Shown one piece after another: positions 10,480-21,108 of a stretch of 64,000 nucleotides of DNA. Source of the stretch: Dendrophyllia cribrosa (taxonomy: Eukaryota > Cnidaria > Anthozoa > Scleractinia > Dendrophylliidae); the NCBI GenBank assembly GCA_024195265.1, contig JAJLRJ010000005.1, forward strand, positions 37,720,207-37,784,206. Direction: 5' to 3'. A program made the position numbers and the translations under genes. Positions within the stretch are counted from its first letter, which is position 1. The number at the start of each line of letters is the position of its first letter. Below the pieces are notes generated by a model. It did no database searches, was not told the DNA's origin, and was given only the letters and a program-made list of their open reading frames with translations.

Positions 10480-10815
10480 GCAAAAAACAAACACAAGCTA
10501 CCAATGAAAAACAACATTACTAAGACTTGTCGTTAGCATTTGGCTTGACGGGCATCTACAATCAGCGTAAAACAAACACAACCAATGAAAAACAACATTA
10601 ATTACTAAGAGAAACACAAACTCAAACTACCAATGGAAAACAACATTACTAAGAGATTCACTAAGAAAAACACAACACAAACTACCAATGGAAAACAATA
10701 CTTCTTAGACATGTCGTGAGCATTTGGCTTGACAAAGCATCTACAACCAGCGCAAAACAAACACAAACTATTCCAATGAAAAACAACATCACTAAGACTT
10801 ATCGTTAGCATACAA
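10480..10815. repeat. Irregular minisatellite (ACCAATGAAAAACAACAT units)
   Basis: Four or five partial units containing AAACACAAACTACCAATG, AAACAACATTACTAAGA and GCATTTGGCTTGACG blocks. Block B has about two units at 42830-42970. Confidence 0.7.
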
Positions 10816-11097
10816 TAAAGTGTTCGATCGTCGTTCAATTTTCTTTTCGTCTGGTTTGAGAGACTTGAAACATATTAAGTTATCGCCATTTTTAATATAA
10901 ACCATTTCTAGACGGATAAATCATATTTGACTGTCAAAGCTGGTTCATACGTCTGTTCTGAATTCAGGACGAATAACCTTTGAATGAGGACGATGAAACA
11001 ATTCCCCTACAGAGTTGTTCTTCAGACGTCAGATAAAAATATTAGTGCACAAAGGGATGAAATTCAGAACTGGTTACTCAAGCAAGAGGGTTCATAA

Positions 11098-11640
11098 ATA
11101 CGCTATTTACTCGTGCCGGTACGGCAACGAGTTAAGGATTGGCCTCCGTTTTTTCTTTGTTATCCTCCGTGTTTTCGTATCTACTTTTGTGCATTGCGTT
11201 AGATCTGGGTACAAGAATACGCACGCATGCACTGCGAGAAATTGTGAGCCCACGGCACTTGGCATTCGGTGTAATCGGCGTCGTTTTGCAAGCAAAAGCG
11301 AAACAAATTTGGGTTTTATTGTTTGTTGCTGTTTACTCGTGACGGATACGGTAACAAGGTAAAATTTGCCCTCCGTTTTTCTTTTTATTATTTTTGTTTT
11401 CGTCTCTTATTTGTGCAACGCATTTGTTCTGGATACGAGAATACGGGGTCTTTCTGCATGTACCGGTACCCATGAACCACTCATTGTCTTCTATTGTTTG
11501 TGAGGTATTGTATTTTTGGTCTTGTTTTGCATTTGTATTATTGTCGTTGTTTGTTCCTTTTGTTTTACGTAATATGTGCTCCGGTACATGCAGAAGGAAC
11601 CAGAATACGCACGCATGCAAGCAGAAGCGAAACTAATTTT
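11098..11640. repeat. Two diverged tandem units of about 240-300 bp
   Basis: The blocks TTTACTCGTG, CCTCCGTTTTT, TTTTCGT, then a degenerate TACAAGAATACGCACGCATG word and GCGAAACAAATTTGG appear in the same order twice (11105-11340 and 11335-11640). Block B lacks about 740 bp here. Confidence 0.65.
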
Positions 11641-12440
11641 GGTTTTATCATTGCCTGTTGTTGTGTTACGTAAGTAGGCCAGAGCTAAGTTTACATAGAT
11701 GGCTAAACAAACACTTTAGCGCGAATTGAGTCAGTTTACACGTTCAGTTCTGGTTTGAGTTTGCGTATGAAAAGCATCTCTTTAATGAGGCAATCAAATT
11801 TGCTGGTACATTTAGCACGCACGTGAAACTTTTCTAAAACACGCTGTGGTATTTGACCATTGTGTTCTTTCTGCTAGTGTTTGTAAATGGAGGACGACTT
11901 TCTTTTGTGCCTGTCCATGCGCTCGTGTAGGTGCCGCGCTAAAATATTCATCGATGTAGCTTCTCGTATAGTGATGGTCAAGCTGATCTTTTTTTTTAAT
12001 TTTCAAGGTTCGGAGTTTGCAAATGATGTTATTTTATTTTATAGATAACATGATTCCGGGGGTTGAAAGTGAGTAACTGGTCTTACTTGTGTAAGTATAT
12101 AATTTATATTTATTTTCAGTAACAGAAAAACTACAGGCAAATTTCTATTTAATATGCTCTATAACAGGTTCTTACGGGACGTGTAAATGTTGTTCTCTTG
12201 TTAGTTTGTTCTACTCCTGGTCTTCTTGGTCATTCAGGAAAACACTGAATTATCAAGCTATAAAAGTTAATTATTAGTACTTCTAACTGATAGACCGTGG
12301 GAATGTTAGTAGAACTTTTCTGGAATGGCATTTTTTTCTTGGATTTTGCAGAAACGTTTATGTAAAATGGCATTTGGAAAGATTGATAATTTTGTTAAGT
12401 GTGCTTTAATCAACTTTCTCTTGTTCTCTTATGCAAATGG

Positions 12441-12624
12441 TTAACCCCTTTAAGCCACAAGTGATCAATATAAGATTTCTCCTTGAAATATTGGTGTACA
12501 GAAAGTAAGTCCTGAGAATTAAGGGAATGATCGCATCTCCGCTAAAAGGGTACTATAAGAAATGTATGGAGCTCGAGGCAGTATGGAGAATTTGTATATC
12601 GATAATGGGGCTTAAAGGGGTTTA
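12441..12624. mobile_element. MITE with TTAACCCCTTTAAGCC ends
   Basis: TTAACCCCTTTAAGCC at the left is mirrored by GGCTTAAAGGGGTTTA at the right. About 184 bp, non-coding. Confidence 0.75.
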
Positions 12625-12788
12625 TCCCTTAAATATTAACAGAACAACACAACAACAACTTTATGTGGCTGAAAATGGGGAAGTGGGTGACAAAGTGCTC
12701 AACAGTGCTAAACTAACAAACAGCCCCCTGTACCCCTGCAGTGTCAAGCTAACAAAACCTACAGCCCAGGAAGTGCAGACAATGGATT

Positions 12789-12956
12789 GAGAGAAGGGAG
12801 TTGGGCCTTCTCTCCAATCGGAGGGAGTTGGGCCTCACACATTGTGAGCATTCCTGGGTAGAGAGGAGGGAGTTGGGCCTCCTCTCTGATTGGAGGGAGT
12901 TGGGCCTCCACTAACCTAAATGCAAGGGGTACAGACTGGAGGGAGTTGGGCCTCCA
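12789..12956 (-). other. Array of five hairpins with invariant loop, 3' tail of the DIRS element
   Basis: Each unit is a stem around the same 8-base loop GAGTTGGG (plus strand; CCCAACTC in the element's sense). Stems: GAGAGAAGG/CCTTCTCTC (12789-12814), GAGG/CCTC (12821-12836), GAGAGGAGG/CCTCCTCTC (12861-12886), TGGAGG/CCTCCA (12891-12910) and TGGAGG/CCTCCA (12937-12956). Stem sequences differ but stay paired, which is covariation. Spacers are unrelated and uneven. Confidence 0.85.
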
Positions 12957-13088
12957 AACAATCGAGTCTATGGGGGCAAAAGTGTGACAAGAGGAGCACT
13001 TCATCCCCACAAAATGCGAAGCATTCCCCCATTGACGAGCCACACTACAAGTAAAAACAGTAACAGAGGAATAATAAATCATACAAAG

Positions 13089-14168
13089 TTATAAAAGGCT
13101 GACTAGTTTTTGTGGAACCTGTGCTAGAACCGAGGGTGGGGTTTTAATATATCTCTCAAAACAGTCCGAAGACCAGCGACCGAGAACCTTAATAAGCCAG
13201 GGGGGTAAGTTAGCTGAGGCAGCTGTTGTAGCTGCGCCTATCCGAAAACTATGTCCCGCAAATTCATTTGAAGCTAGGCCTCCCTTGGAAATTAGGAGCC
13301 TTGTTTCCTTGGTTAGTTTTTCCCGGGTAAGGAATGACCCAGATTCATAGGTGAAAAGGGGGCCTGTATCTGAGAGGGGGTTCCTGATGTCCAGGTATGC
13401 TAACATGGCAGAGATGGGACACAAGTTAGAAAGCGTCCTTCCAATTACTATAGTTTGCCCCTGTCTGAAAGGGTCTGTTTTTGACACTTTTAAGCGCACT
13501 AATAGGTACTTAGGGGAGTGCTGGGGCATAAATGTTAAGTCCCGAATGGTAAGATGGTATCTAGGATCGAAACTGGAATTACAAGTTAGTTCGCCAATTC
13601 GAAGGAAACCGAAAAATGCAAGAGTCATAGCTGCCCATACCATCAGGGCATCCTTGTTGGTAGTGTAATTGATGTTCAGAAGGTGGTAAAATAAATTTAA
13701 CAATTGCAAAGTGATTGGCCGGCGGATTTTGCAATGTATCCCCTGTGAGCGCTTTATTCCCCGGAGTACAAGCTGAAGGCGAAGACAATCTGCTAACGGA
13801 AGCTCATAGCCATGTGTAGAATGGTAATGTTTAACAGCGGAAAGGTAATTCTTGATGGTACTATGCTGTACCGAACGAGCCATCAAGACTGAAAAGTTGA
13901 TCAAGGTGTCTTCATCGACGGGTAACTTGGGAATAATGTTCATTGATGAACAAAAGGCATAAAATTGGCGAACCCCAGAACTGTAGGTTTTCCTAGTGTT
14001 GTGGGCAAGGGCCATTCCCAAGTAATGCTCCGCTGCTTTGTTTAGAGATTGTATAGACGAACTGGGATAGGGTCTGGAGTTTTGTTGGCCTGGGGAGCTA
14101 GCCGGCGGAAACGCTCCATCTGAAATCGAGAAAGAGAGTCGGCAATGTTGTTGTTTTTTCCGGGACAT
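13089..14168 (-). CDS. DIRS tyrosine recombinase
   Basis: 359 codons, intact. It inserts the circular DNA form of the retroelement by Tyr-mediated site-specific recombination in the nucleus. Visible parts: an N-terminal SAM-like core-binding half (residues about 45-150; NTRKTYSSGVRQFYAFC, STIKNYLSAVKHYH), then the catalytic half with the first Arg in FFGFLRIGELTC (about 190), a Lys in SKTDPFRQG (about 230), HSFRIGAATTAA (His-x-x-Arg box, about 307) and the nucleophilic Tyr in LGRWSSDCFERYI (about 341). All four core residues (R, H, R, Y) are present. The N-terminus overlaps the RNase H reading frame in another frame, as usual for DIRS. It is the only undamaged ORF of the element. The start codon is the first ATG of the frame, inside the overlap. 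Confidence 0.92.
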   Translation of the reverse strand: MSRKKQQHCRLSFSISDGAFPPASSPGQQNSRPYPSSSIQSLNKAAEHYLGMALAHNTRKTYSSGVRQFYAFCSSMNIIPKLPVDEDTLINFSVLMARSVQHSTIKNYLSAVKHYHSTHGYELPLADCLRLQLVLRGIKRSQGIHCKIRRPITLQLLNLFYHLLNINYTTNKDALMVWAAMTLAFFGFLRIGELTCNSSFDPRYHLTIRDLTFMPQHSPKYLLVRLKVSKTDPFRQGQTIVIGRTLSNLCPISAMLAYLDIRNPLSDTGPLFTYESGSFLTREKLTKETRLLISKGGLASNEFAGHSFRIGAATTAASANLPPWLIKVLGRWSSDCFERYIKTPPSVLAQVPQKLVSLL

Positions 14169-15640
14169 GCACTGCTCGAAAATAGAAATTGTGTTTCAGA
14201 GTGCAGAGGGTTAGGTCTCGTACCAAGTCCATAACCCGGGGAACTTTGGAGCGTCTGGAATTAATGACTTCAACTACACCCTGATTGTCGCAGTAAAACG
14301 TAATGCGTTTAGATGTCCAGTGGGGGCCCCATAAATGGCAAGCAATATTAATTGCAAACAGTTCTTGCCAAAGAATGCTGATGCCAGGCTGGCCTAACAG
14401 TTGGGAGGGTGACCACTGTCCCTGGAACCAACTATTTTGAAATATACCCCCATACCCCAGTGAGCCAGATGCATCAGTAAACAGGGAGAGGGTATCGGAA
14501 GTGTCCCATTGTGAAGACAGAAACAGTCCCACACCATTCCACTGTTCGATAAAAATATTCCACATGTCAATGTCTTTGTGGAAACCTGCGGTGAGCTTAA
14601 TGTGGTGGTGGGGTTGCTTGACACCTCTGGTGAGCTGAATTATGCGCTGAAGGAAAGGGCGCCCTGGGGGAATAACCTTGCATGCAAAGTTAAGTGTGCC
14701 AATCAATGATTGAAGCTCACGAAGTGTTGTGGATCGTTGGGATTGAAAAGTAGAGAGAGCGGTCTTTATTCTCTCCACCTTGTCTTCTGGCAGCCTTGCT
14801 TCCATTTTATGCGAGTCTAAAATTATCCCCATGAACTGAAGACTATAGCATGGGCCCTCGGTTTTGGGGGAGGAGATGGGAATATTGAGATTTTTGAAGG
14901 TCATTATCATGCTCGATAGGCTTGCCTGGCATAAGGAATCAAGGGGCGGGGTGGATGATGGGGGTTCTACAATGAGAAAGTCATCTAATATGTGGCAAAC
15001 AAAGGAAATTGCACATTTGTTTAGTAGAATCCACTCGAGGGCATCGGACAATTGGTTGAAGATAAAAGGGGCAGAACGGAGCCCGAAAGGGAGCACTTTG
15101 TCAAAATAATATTGCCCATTCCAAAACATGCCAAGAAGTTCCCAATCCTCAGGGTGAACGGGAAAAAGCCTAAAGGCAGACTCAATGTCGGTTTTGGCCA
15201 TAAAACAGTGGGGTCCAAACTCTTGAATAGCGGCAATGGCATTATCGATTGTAATGTACTGAAGTGAGAAGTCATCCTTTTCAATAAAGTGATTGATACT
15301 AGAGGTCCCAGATTTAGGAAAGGACAAGTGAAAAATGGTTCTGAATTTGTCGGAATGCTTTTTGGGAACAAGGCCAATAGGGGAAACCTGGAAATTCTCG
15401 AAAGGGGGAGAGGAAAAGGGGCCTACGGTGCGCCCCTTGGCAACCTCCTCCAACAAATTCCTAGTAACGACTTCGGGATTAAGGGCGACAGTCGGTAAGT
15501 TGTTCGAAAAACGGAAACATCTAGGACCGGAGTAGCCAATCCTAGCCCCCTTCCTCAGTTCTGAGCACAGTTTGGTAACAAATTCCCTCTTAGGATGCTT
15601 AGATAAGGCTTGATAGAGCAAACATTTACTGGGGTGACTA
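14098..15640 (-). pseudogene. DIRS reverse transcriptase / RNase H, frameshifted near its start
   Basis: The long frame 15621-14098 (507 codons) carries RT motifs: PIGLVPKK and FRTIFHLSFPKSG (fingers), MAKTDIESAFRLFPVHPEDW (motif A Asp), LPFGLRSAPFIFNQ (motif B), CHILDDFL (motif C, LDD type of DIRS rather than YxDD). It then carries RNase H: LSLFTDASGSLGYGG (Asp), ELFAINIACHLWG (Glu), FYCDNQGVVEVIN (Asp). The conserved lead-in GGVVTPVNVCSIKPYLS lies in another frame at about 15660-15605, so a frameshift near 15605 separates it from KHPKREFVTKL. Reverse transcribes the element RNA. Overlaps the recombinase gene at its 3' end. Confidence 0.9.
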
Positions 15641-15651
15641 CACCTCCGAAA

Positions 15652-16994
15652 CTACCTTTCCCGGTGGCGGCCGCTATGGTGGGGGGCAGGCTTGTTGGCC
15701 GATGACAGGGCTTCCCTCCCTGCTTCTGGGTATTTGGGGCACTTAGACCCGGGGTGATCTTCGCCACACCCATACTTGTTGCATTTGTGAGCATACCTGC
15801 AGGGGGTTCGGCTACAAGGTATCCCTTTGTTGAAGTTATGACAGGTACGATTGTCGTTCCCTCGAGATGTACCTGTTGCGGATGAGGGTCCTGATTGGAA
15901 AACATTTGCACCAATCTCATCCTTCATGAGTGAAGGGGGGACAGTAAAGGTTTTTAGCCATAACTGACTGTCGATGACGGACCATAGCAATGACTTATTG
16001 ACAGCAGCCTTCTGCCGAAATTTGATGTCATAGACACACCACCCTAGCCCTCTATGATATTTGGCAGCTTAACGAATTAATGACATATATTCTAATAATT
16101 CAGCGGCACGAGATGGATATTTTGTGATAACAACGTCCATGTAGGCTGTAAAAGCCGTGGTCCATTCTCCTATATCAGTTAGAGAGCTACCTTTGGGCTT
16201 AGTGACTTTAATCACAGAGTTATCAAATGTTAGGGTGAGGGGTTCCTCGTGTAAGGCAGTTAACGAGTTAAAGTTCTTTGGAAGCAATCGAGAAAGTTCC
16301 ATGAACTCACCGCTGAGGATGTCCTTCACAAGTTTTGTCGGCAGTTCGTGCACGGAAGCTGTGGCGGCAGAAAGTTGTCCCGGGTTGGGCAGGGCTGGTA
16401 CCGTTGGTGAATTTGTCCCGGCAGAAAGTTGTCCCGGGTTGGGCAGGGCTGGTACCGTTGGTGGATTTGTCCCGGGCGTATTCTGAACCAAAGGCAAAGA
16501 GTTTCCGTTGTCCGCGGTTACTGGTGTTGTGTTGTTCACAGTAGTTCGAGTGTAAGCACTAATGGCAGCTTGGGCAGCAGCGCTGGCGGCTTTTTCGATG
16601 GCTTCGTTGAGAGAACCTTGAACGACTGATTGAACCTGTGAAAGCTGGCCGGGAGATAAAAGTCTCTCATCGGATTCTCTGTTGAGTAGCTCCTGGACCT
16701 GATGCTGGAGATGTTGGAATTGTTGCTCGAGGGCAGAGTCCACGTGTTGGCCGCCATCTTGGCCGTTGGGCAAGGAGCCGGGGCAGAATTATTTGTTGTG
16801 GTTCGGGCTTGTTGTAGCCGTTTGACCAAGGCGTCGCGCGTACCGGAGGCTGAGAGGTTGAGTCTATTACAGATGGCCCGAAGATCTTTTACGTAGAGGC
16901 TGTTGAGCTCAAGGTCGGCAGGAATAGGTGCATCGCCGATTGCAGCGGAGACTCTTGAACGCTCTTTGGTTCTCGTTCGGCGAGTGGGCGGCAT
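15652..16994 (-). pseudogene. DIRS gag-like ORF with SAP domain and zinc finger, broken
   Basis: Three collinear pieces. The N-terminal piece (from ATG 16994) is basic (MPPTRRTRTKERSR) and contains a SAP-type DNA-binding helix pair (LRAICNRLNLSASGTRDALV, about residues 34-56). A frameshift near 16775 leads into a coiled-coil stretch (LEQQFQHLQHQVQELLN), an Ala-rich helix, a Pro-rich linker and a conserved block (LVKDILSGEFMELSRLLP). An in-frame TAA at 16069-16071 then interrupts it. The C-terminal piece ends with CHNFNKGIPCSRTPCRYAHK and CNKYGCGEDHPGSKC, a CCCH/CCHC zinc-binding array expected to bind the element RNA. Gag proteins package the RNA. Overall layout fits a DIRS gag. Confidence 0.85.
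16367..16474 (-). repeat. 54-bp tandem duplication in gag
   Basis: The unit GCAGAAAGTTGTCCCGGG... occurs at 16367-16420 and again at 16421-16474 nearly unchanged, giving a repeated 18-residue Pro-rich segment (TVPALPNPGQLSA). In frame, so it arose while gag was coding or without disrupting it. Confidence 0.9.
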
Positions 16995-17011
16995 AATTTA
17001 CACGAATCAAA

Positions 17012-17078
17012 GAGATCCTCCCGAACTTCAAACTTGGCTGTATAAGCGACCAACTGAGCTATTGGAGCCAACACTATC
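17012..17078 (-). other. tRNA-like sequence just upstream of the DIRS gag
   Basis: On the minus strand GCTCCAATAGCTCAGTTGGT resembles a tRNA 5' half with A box, and AAGTTCGGGAGGATC is a poor B-box match. Arms do not pair well, so it is not a working tRNA. It could be a SINE head or a relic promoter. Confidence 0.3.
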
Positions 17079-17575
17079 GTTAAAGGCAGTGTACAACGTA
17101 AAAACTGTTGCGAAAAATATGATATTTCTCGCAATAGAACGAAAAATTTTTGCAGAGATTTACATTTGTAGATTGTTCTAGCAAGAAACATTTGCTCGAA
17201 TGATCTCAAGCACGTGAAACACGCGCTTGTCATGGCAGCGTGGTGTATTCTGATTGGATAATCCGAGTAAGGGGATCCCCCTAGGGTTCTCACGTGAGGT
17301 CAATTGACAAAGGTCGCCTGAGACAAGAGTTGTTGATTAACTAAAATTTATCTCACATGTTCAATAAATTGACATGTAATCATTTTCAGTGATCGATTAG
17401 AGCAAATCATAATCACTGGCTAAAAAACAAAAGAACTAAATTTTCGCCAATTGTGAACTTTTTAAAAAACAGCATTAATATTGTCTTGAATTTTGTTGCT
17501 TGTCATGAATTAACGAATTGTAGATGAAAGCATCATTATTCGTCTGTTTTGCCGTGTCTAGTCACTTTAAGTGTA
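17079..17575. other. Upstream flank of the DIRS element, non-coding
   Basis: No ORF with a domain. It belongs to the 5.5-kb part of block A that block B lacks. The block A/B homology resumes at about 17580 (TAGATCGCAATTC). Confidence 0.5.
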
Positions 17576-17743
17576 GATCGCAATTCAAAATAAATACATT
17601 TTATGGTAACTGGATGTAGCTCACATTTAACCCCTACAGACATTGTTCAAACATTTTAACTCTTTCGAACAGTTAAAATTGTAGACTTGACAGTCATCGT
17701 AAACTGATAGCGGTAAAACTCGCATAAATGATTGAAGATACCA

Positions 17744-17766
17744 AAATAATAATAATAATAATAATA
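17744..17766. repeat. AAT microsatellite
   Basis: Seven to eight AAT units. The matching place in block B (about 41105) has a plain T-rich stretch instead. Confidence 0.9.
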
Positions 17767-18013
17767 AAAAGCACAATAGCTAGTAACAGCTAGAAACGAC
17801 AAAACCTGAAGTACAAGGCTAAATCTTGACACCTGTTCCTACCAGGAAATTGTTTCTTTTGTTATGCGCTATTGATATTTAATAATATTGAACAGGAAGG
17901 GAAATTCGTTATTTGTTTCTTTGTTTCACTAAAGGCTTGGAATATAAAAATCATTTTGTTGTACAACAAATCTGGTAAATCTGGCTCGTCACCAGCGCCT
18001 GTAAGTTGTCATG

Positions 18014-18173
18014 CAGGGTCGTAGCCAGTAATTTTTCAGAGGCACGCACGATCACTGTTTTCAAACACTCCCCCTACCTCCTTCCCCCACCCTCAAGTCC
18101 CAAATCTTTCATTTTTTTTTTCACTTTTTTAGGTACGCACGTGCGTACGTGCGTACAGGTAGCTACGCCCCTG
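18014..18173. mobile_element. MITE, CAGGGGCGTAGC family, copy 1
   Basis: Ends CAGGGTCGTAGCC and GCTACGCCCCTG are inverted. TCATG flanks both sides (about 18009-18013, 18174-18178). Internal ACGTGCGTACGTGCGTAC. A relative in the other orientation lies at 42203-42359. The paralogous site in block B is empty. Confidence 0.8.
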
Positions 18174-18985
18174 TCATGACGTATATTTTATTTTTAATAT
18201 ACAGCTAGCTATTTCAATTAACGTTCGGTAGAGGAAAGTGCCAGTTCGATCGAATGTTTAAATTTCACTATTTTGCACCTATCGAAAGTAATAGATGTAT
18301 TTAGTAACAATCCGATCAAGTGAAAACGGATTTATCCAGCCGTACGTACGTTTAAGATTTGCACGGTCGCCATTAAAGTTGCATGTTCTTGAAGTTCCAA
18401 CGGATAGCCAGCCAGCAAACTGTGACGTCAGGGTATGAAAATGTCAAACGCGCGTACTTTTCGCTTATTAAAACTATTATTTTATGCCTTTCAATTCTCG
18501 CCACTGTTGTCGTCGTGAGTAATTTAAATTGTGATTGTGTGTGACATTGTATTTTACGTTATTATGTCAGCGCGTGAAGCCAACATGAAATAACTGTGGC
18601 TCAGTTTTACTTTAATTAACTTCCATTCGCGCGTATTCTTCCCTTAGTTTGCGCGGCAAACACTGCCACCTGTGTACACCTGCTTTTTTAGACGCCCCTG
18701 TCAGTTTCTTGATTGGCTGAACTCTCAACTTTAACAAGCAATTAGATCAGTGCTAATTTTTGCTATCTTTTTACCCTTCGCTAACTTTTTCACGCCTCCA
18801 AAATCTGCCTCTACGCCTTTAAACTAATTGATTATTCTCCTCGTTAGCCAATTACGCTTACTAACGTATTCAAAATTTGTTACTAAGCACTGTTTAGCTT
18901 TATCACAGCATTTCCTAATGGTTTGCCGTCTGAGGTTCGCGCTATTGCTAATTACCATTCCGCCTGATTTAACCCTGATGCAATA

Positions 18986-19176
18986 GGTCATTTCCGAGTT
19001 GCCTTTAGCCTCTCTATCAAAGCGAGGCTAGGTGCGAAACCTTTCAAATGAAAATGAGGTTTCATTCACATGCAAATAAAACTTATTTGCATGTGAATGA
19101 AACCTCATTTTCATATGAAAGGTTTCGCACCTAGCCTCGCTTTGATAGAGAGGCTAAAGGCAACTCGGAAATGGCC
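18986..19176. mobile_element. Near-perfect foldback MITE (about 90-bp arms)
   Basis: The arm starting CATTTCCGAGTTGCCTTTAG is repeated in inverse orientation almost base for base around a centre of a few bases (AATAAAACTTATT). The paralogous stretch near 40085-40110 in block B lacks it. TA or a slightly longer duplication at the ends. Confidence 0.92.
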
Positions 19177-19380
19177 TATTACATGCAGATAAAGTAACGT
19201 CCTGGACAGAAGTCCATGAAAAAGGAAAACTGCTGTAAAATTTGTTGCATGGTTATTGGCCTTTGGGTTGAGTTAGAGTTAAAAAAGTGTTGCTGAAAGA
19301 TCCTGGTATTGTGATTTGGGCTACCTCTCGCCTAGCAAGCGGATTGCTGCTAATTGAAGTGGATAGAGAAGAAGATCTGA

Positions 19381-19452
19381 GTACCTGGCAAGAATCGACA
19401 CTTTAAAAGTCCGTAAGCCGGTCGGATGCTCTAACCACTGAGCTACGACAAT
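19381..19452 (-). repeat. tRNA-like SINE head (copy in block A)
   Basis: Minus strand: GTCGTAGCTCAGTGGTTAGA (A box), then CATCCGACCGG and a GTGTCGATTCTTGCC B-box-like segment. Acceptor arms do not pair. The direct counterpart in block B is 39811-39880. Confidence 0.6.
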
Positions 19453-20762
19453 CTTTGTGGTGAGCGTAAGGCCATTTACTAGGTTCATATATGACATGCG
19501 CCCTGCAAACTGCTATGATCAGCCATGTCGGAAGCGTCATGTGGTGATAACTTAAGAAAGATGGCAAATTTTAAGCTCAGTAATAAAATGATAAATGTGA
19601 AATGTTCCGGCAACAAGTCAAGAGCGTGGTACCAAGAAAAAGTATCTGAGTCCGTGACAAGTGCATGTCGTCTTACCCGCTTAATCGACATTGTTTCTCT
19701 CCACCCGGAGATATAAGTGGTTACCGGCAAACATAACGGTAGGGGGTATTCTCTCTACTACGGAAACTCAAGATAATTGTCGGTCTTCGAATTCTTAGCA
19801 TCTAATAATAAATTCTTGGCATCTAATGAAATGAGCGATTTCTTTTTGTCGTAACGTTCAGCGTACATTTTCTGTAAATTAAATGTTTCCCATTATTCAA
19901 GAGTTAACGTACTTTGGCATTTTTTAATGTCAATCACTGATCACGAGAAAGAACCGTTACCGCAGGAAATATTCATGTCTTAACTAACCTTACATCAAAT
20001 CGTCGACTCTACTTTGACAACTGAACTTAATGTCATCAAACAAAGTTACACGGGATACCAACTAGCTGCTGTCCACTCGAAGTATTTCAGAACGTAACCT
20101 AATAAACTCACAGGAATATCACAGCGATTTTTTTTAGAATTATTTGAAAATGTCTTCTTATATAAAAGAGTTTCTTTCTCTTTTCGCGAGATCGATTTTC
20201 ATTACTGCCAGTAAAAACTGAATCTGCGCACAAAAAAACATGGAAAATTTTCTGTAATTAAAAAGATATCCCAATGAAGTTCATTACGCACTGGTTTTTC
20301 ATATAACAACAGACATTTATAATAAAATCACCATTGGCAGTAACTTTCCTTTAAGGACAATGAAACTAAGAACCGCTACTTAACACCAACGTTAACAGAC
20401 AAATTCTTAACTAACCTTAAGATCGTAGATTCTGATATCTTGTGATCTGAACAAAGTATATGTTGTTATAAGAGCTGTTTTTGTTGTTCAAATGCTATAG
20501 CCATAGTTTGGAATTCTTACTGCTGCGACGCCCGCTGGGGCCCGCTTGTTTGTGCAAGGAGCGGATAGGCTCTTTTAAAAGTAGGTTACTGACCTCTGAA
20601 TAGACAAGCCGGGATTCATTATTCTGCCATTGTTATTGGTGCGTTTTCATTGTTACTACATGTAGTAATTAGTTACGATCGTAATCTTCACGGTGGCGAT
20701 CATTCGGAAACGTCCATATATACGCGTACCTGAACCTTAAAAATAGGAGAAATGAGGCATAA

Positions 20763-21108
20763 CCCTCGGACGTACACGCAGCTACCCCCGCCGTGGTACA
20801 AGGGCGGGGAGGGGGAGGGGCGAAAATTGCAAATAAGTTTTGCTGAGTTATACAGTATGAAACAATTAAATTTTCCTGGTTTTGGTAGCGTTTCATACTT
20901 TTTTACCGAAAAAGGTGAAAAACACACATTTTTATTCAAAAATAGCTTGACTAAGCTCATGCTTGACCTTTAAATTAGCTTATGCTGCTTATGAAGTCAT
21001 ATCCCGTTGCGATAGCAACTGATTGTCAGTAAACAAATGTGAGTCAAGGATAAAAAAAAAATGCTATTGAAGACGGCAAATAAATGCCCTTGAAAAAAAT
21101 CCATGAAA
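20763..21108. mobile_element. TTAA MITE, CCCTCGGACGTAC family, copy 2 (right end lost)
   Basis: Left end CCCTCGGACGTACACGC, the CGTGGTACAAGGGCGGGG motif and the family interior (GGTGAAAAACACACATTTTT, GTTGCGATAGCAACTG) are present. The right terminus is missing. Flanks match the uninterrupted sequence around 38405 of block B. Confidence 0.75.

Larger units (their letters stand above)
12785..17000 (-). mobile_element. DIRS-type tyrosine-recombinase retrotransposon
   Basis: Minus-strand order gag (16994-15652), RT/RNase H (about 15640-14098), tyrosine recombinase (14168-13089, overlapping RT/RH by 71 bp), then a non-coding tail with a hairpin array. That gene order and the recombinase in place of an integrase define DIRS elements. 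Damage: one frameshift and one stop in gag and one frameshift at the start of RT. The terminal repeats could not be delimited by eye. The element and its flanks are absent from block B. Confidence 0.88.

Noticed and set aside
10480..10815. CRISPR-like or satellite array
   Set aside because: Irregular unit length and AT-rich drift fit a decaying minisatellite.
11015..11640. Overlapping ORFs of 60-115 codons on both strands
   Set aside because: They lie in a tandem repeat, have no domain, and the region is missing from block B.
12759..13082. ORF with repeated EAQLPP peptide (minus strand)
   Set aside because: The peptide repeat is just the translation of the hairpin array. Spacing breaks any regular protein repeat, so a coding role is unlikely.
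12068..17580. Reading the whole 5.5-kb A-specific block as one large DNA transposon
   Set aside because: AAAGTGA(G/C)TA words near both junctions are weakly mirrored, but they are too short and imperfect to call ends.
19381..19452. Possible tRNA gene
   Set aside because: The A box is good, but the acceptor and T arms do not pair and the sequence recurs within a larger repeat (39811), so it is a SINE head.
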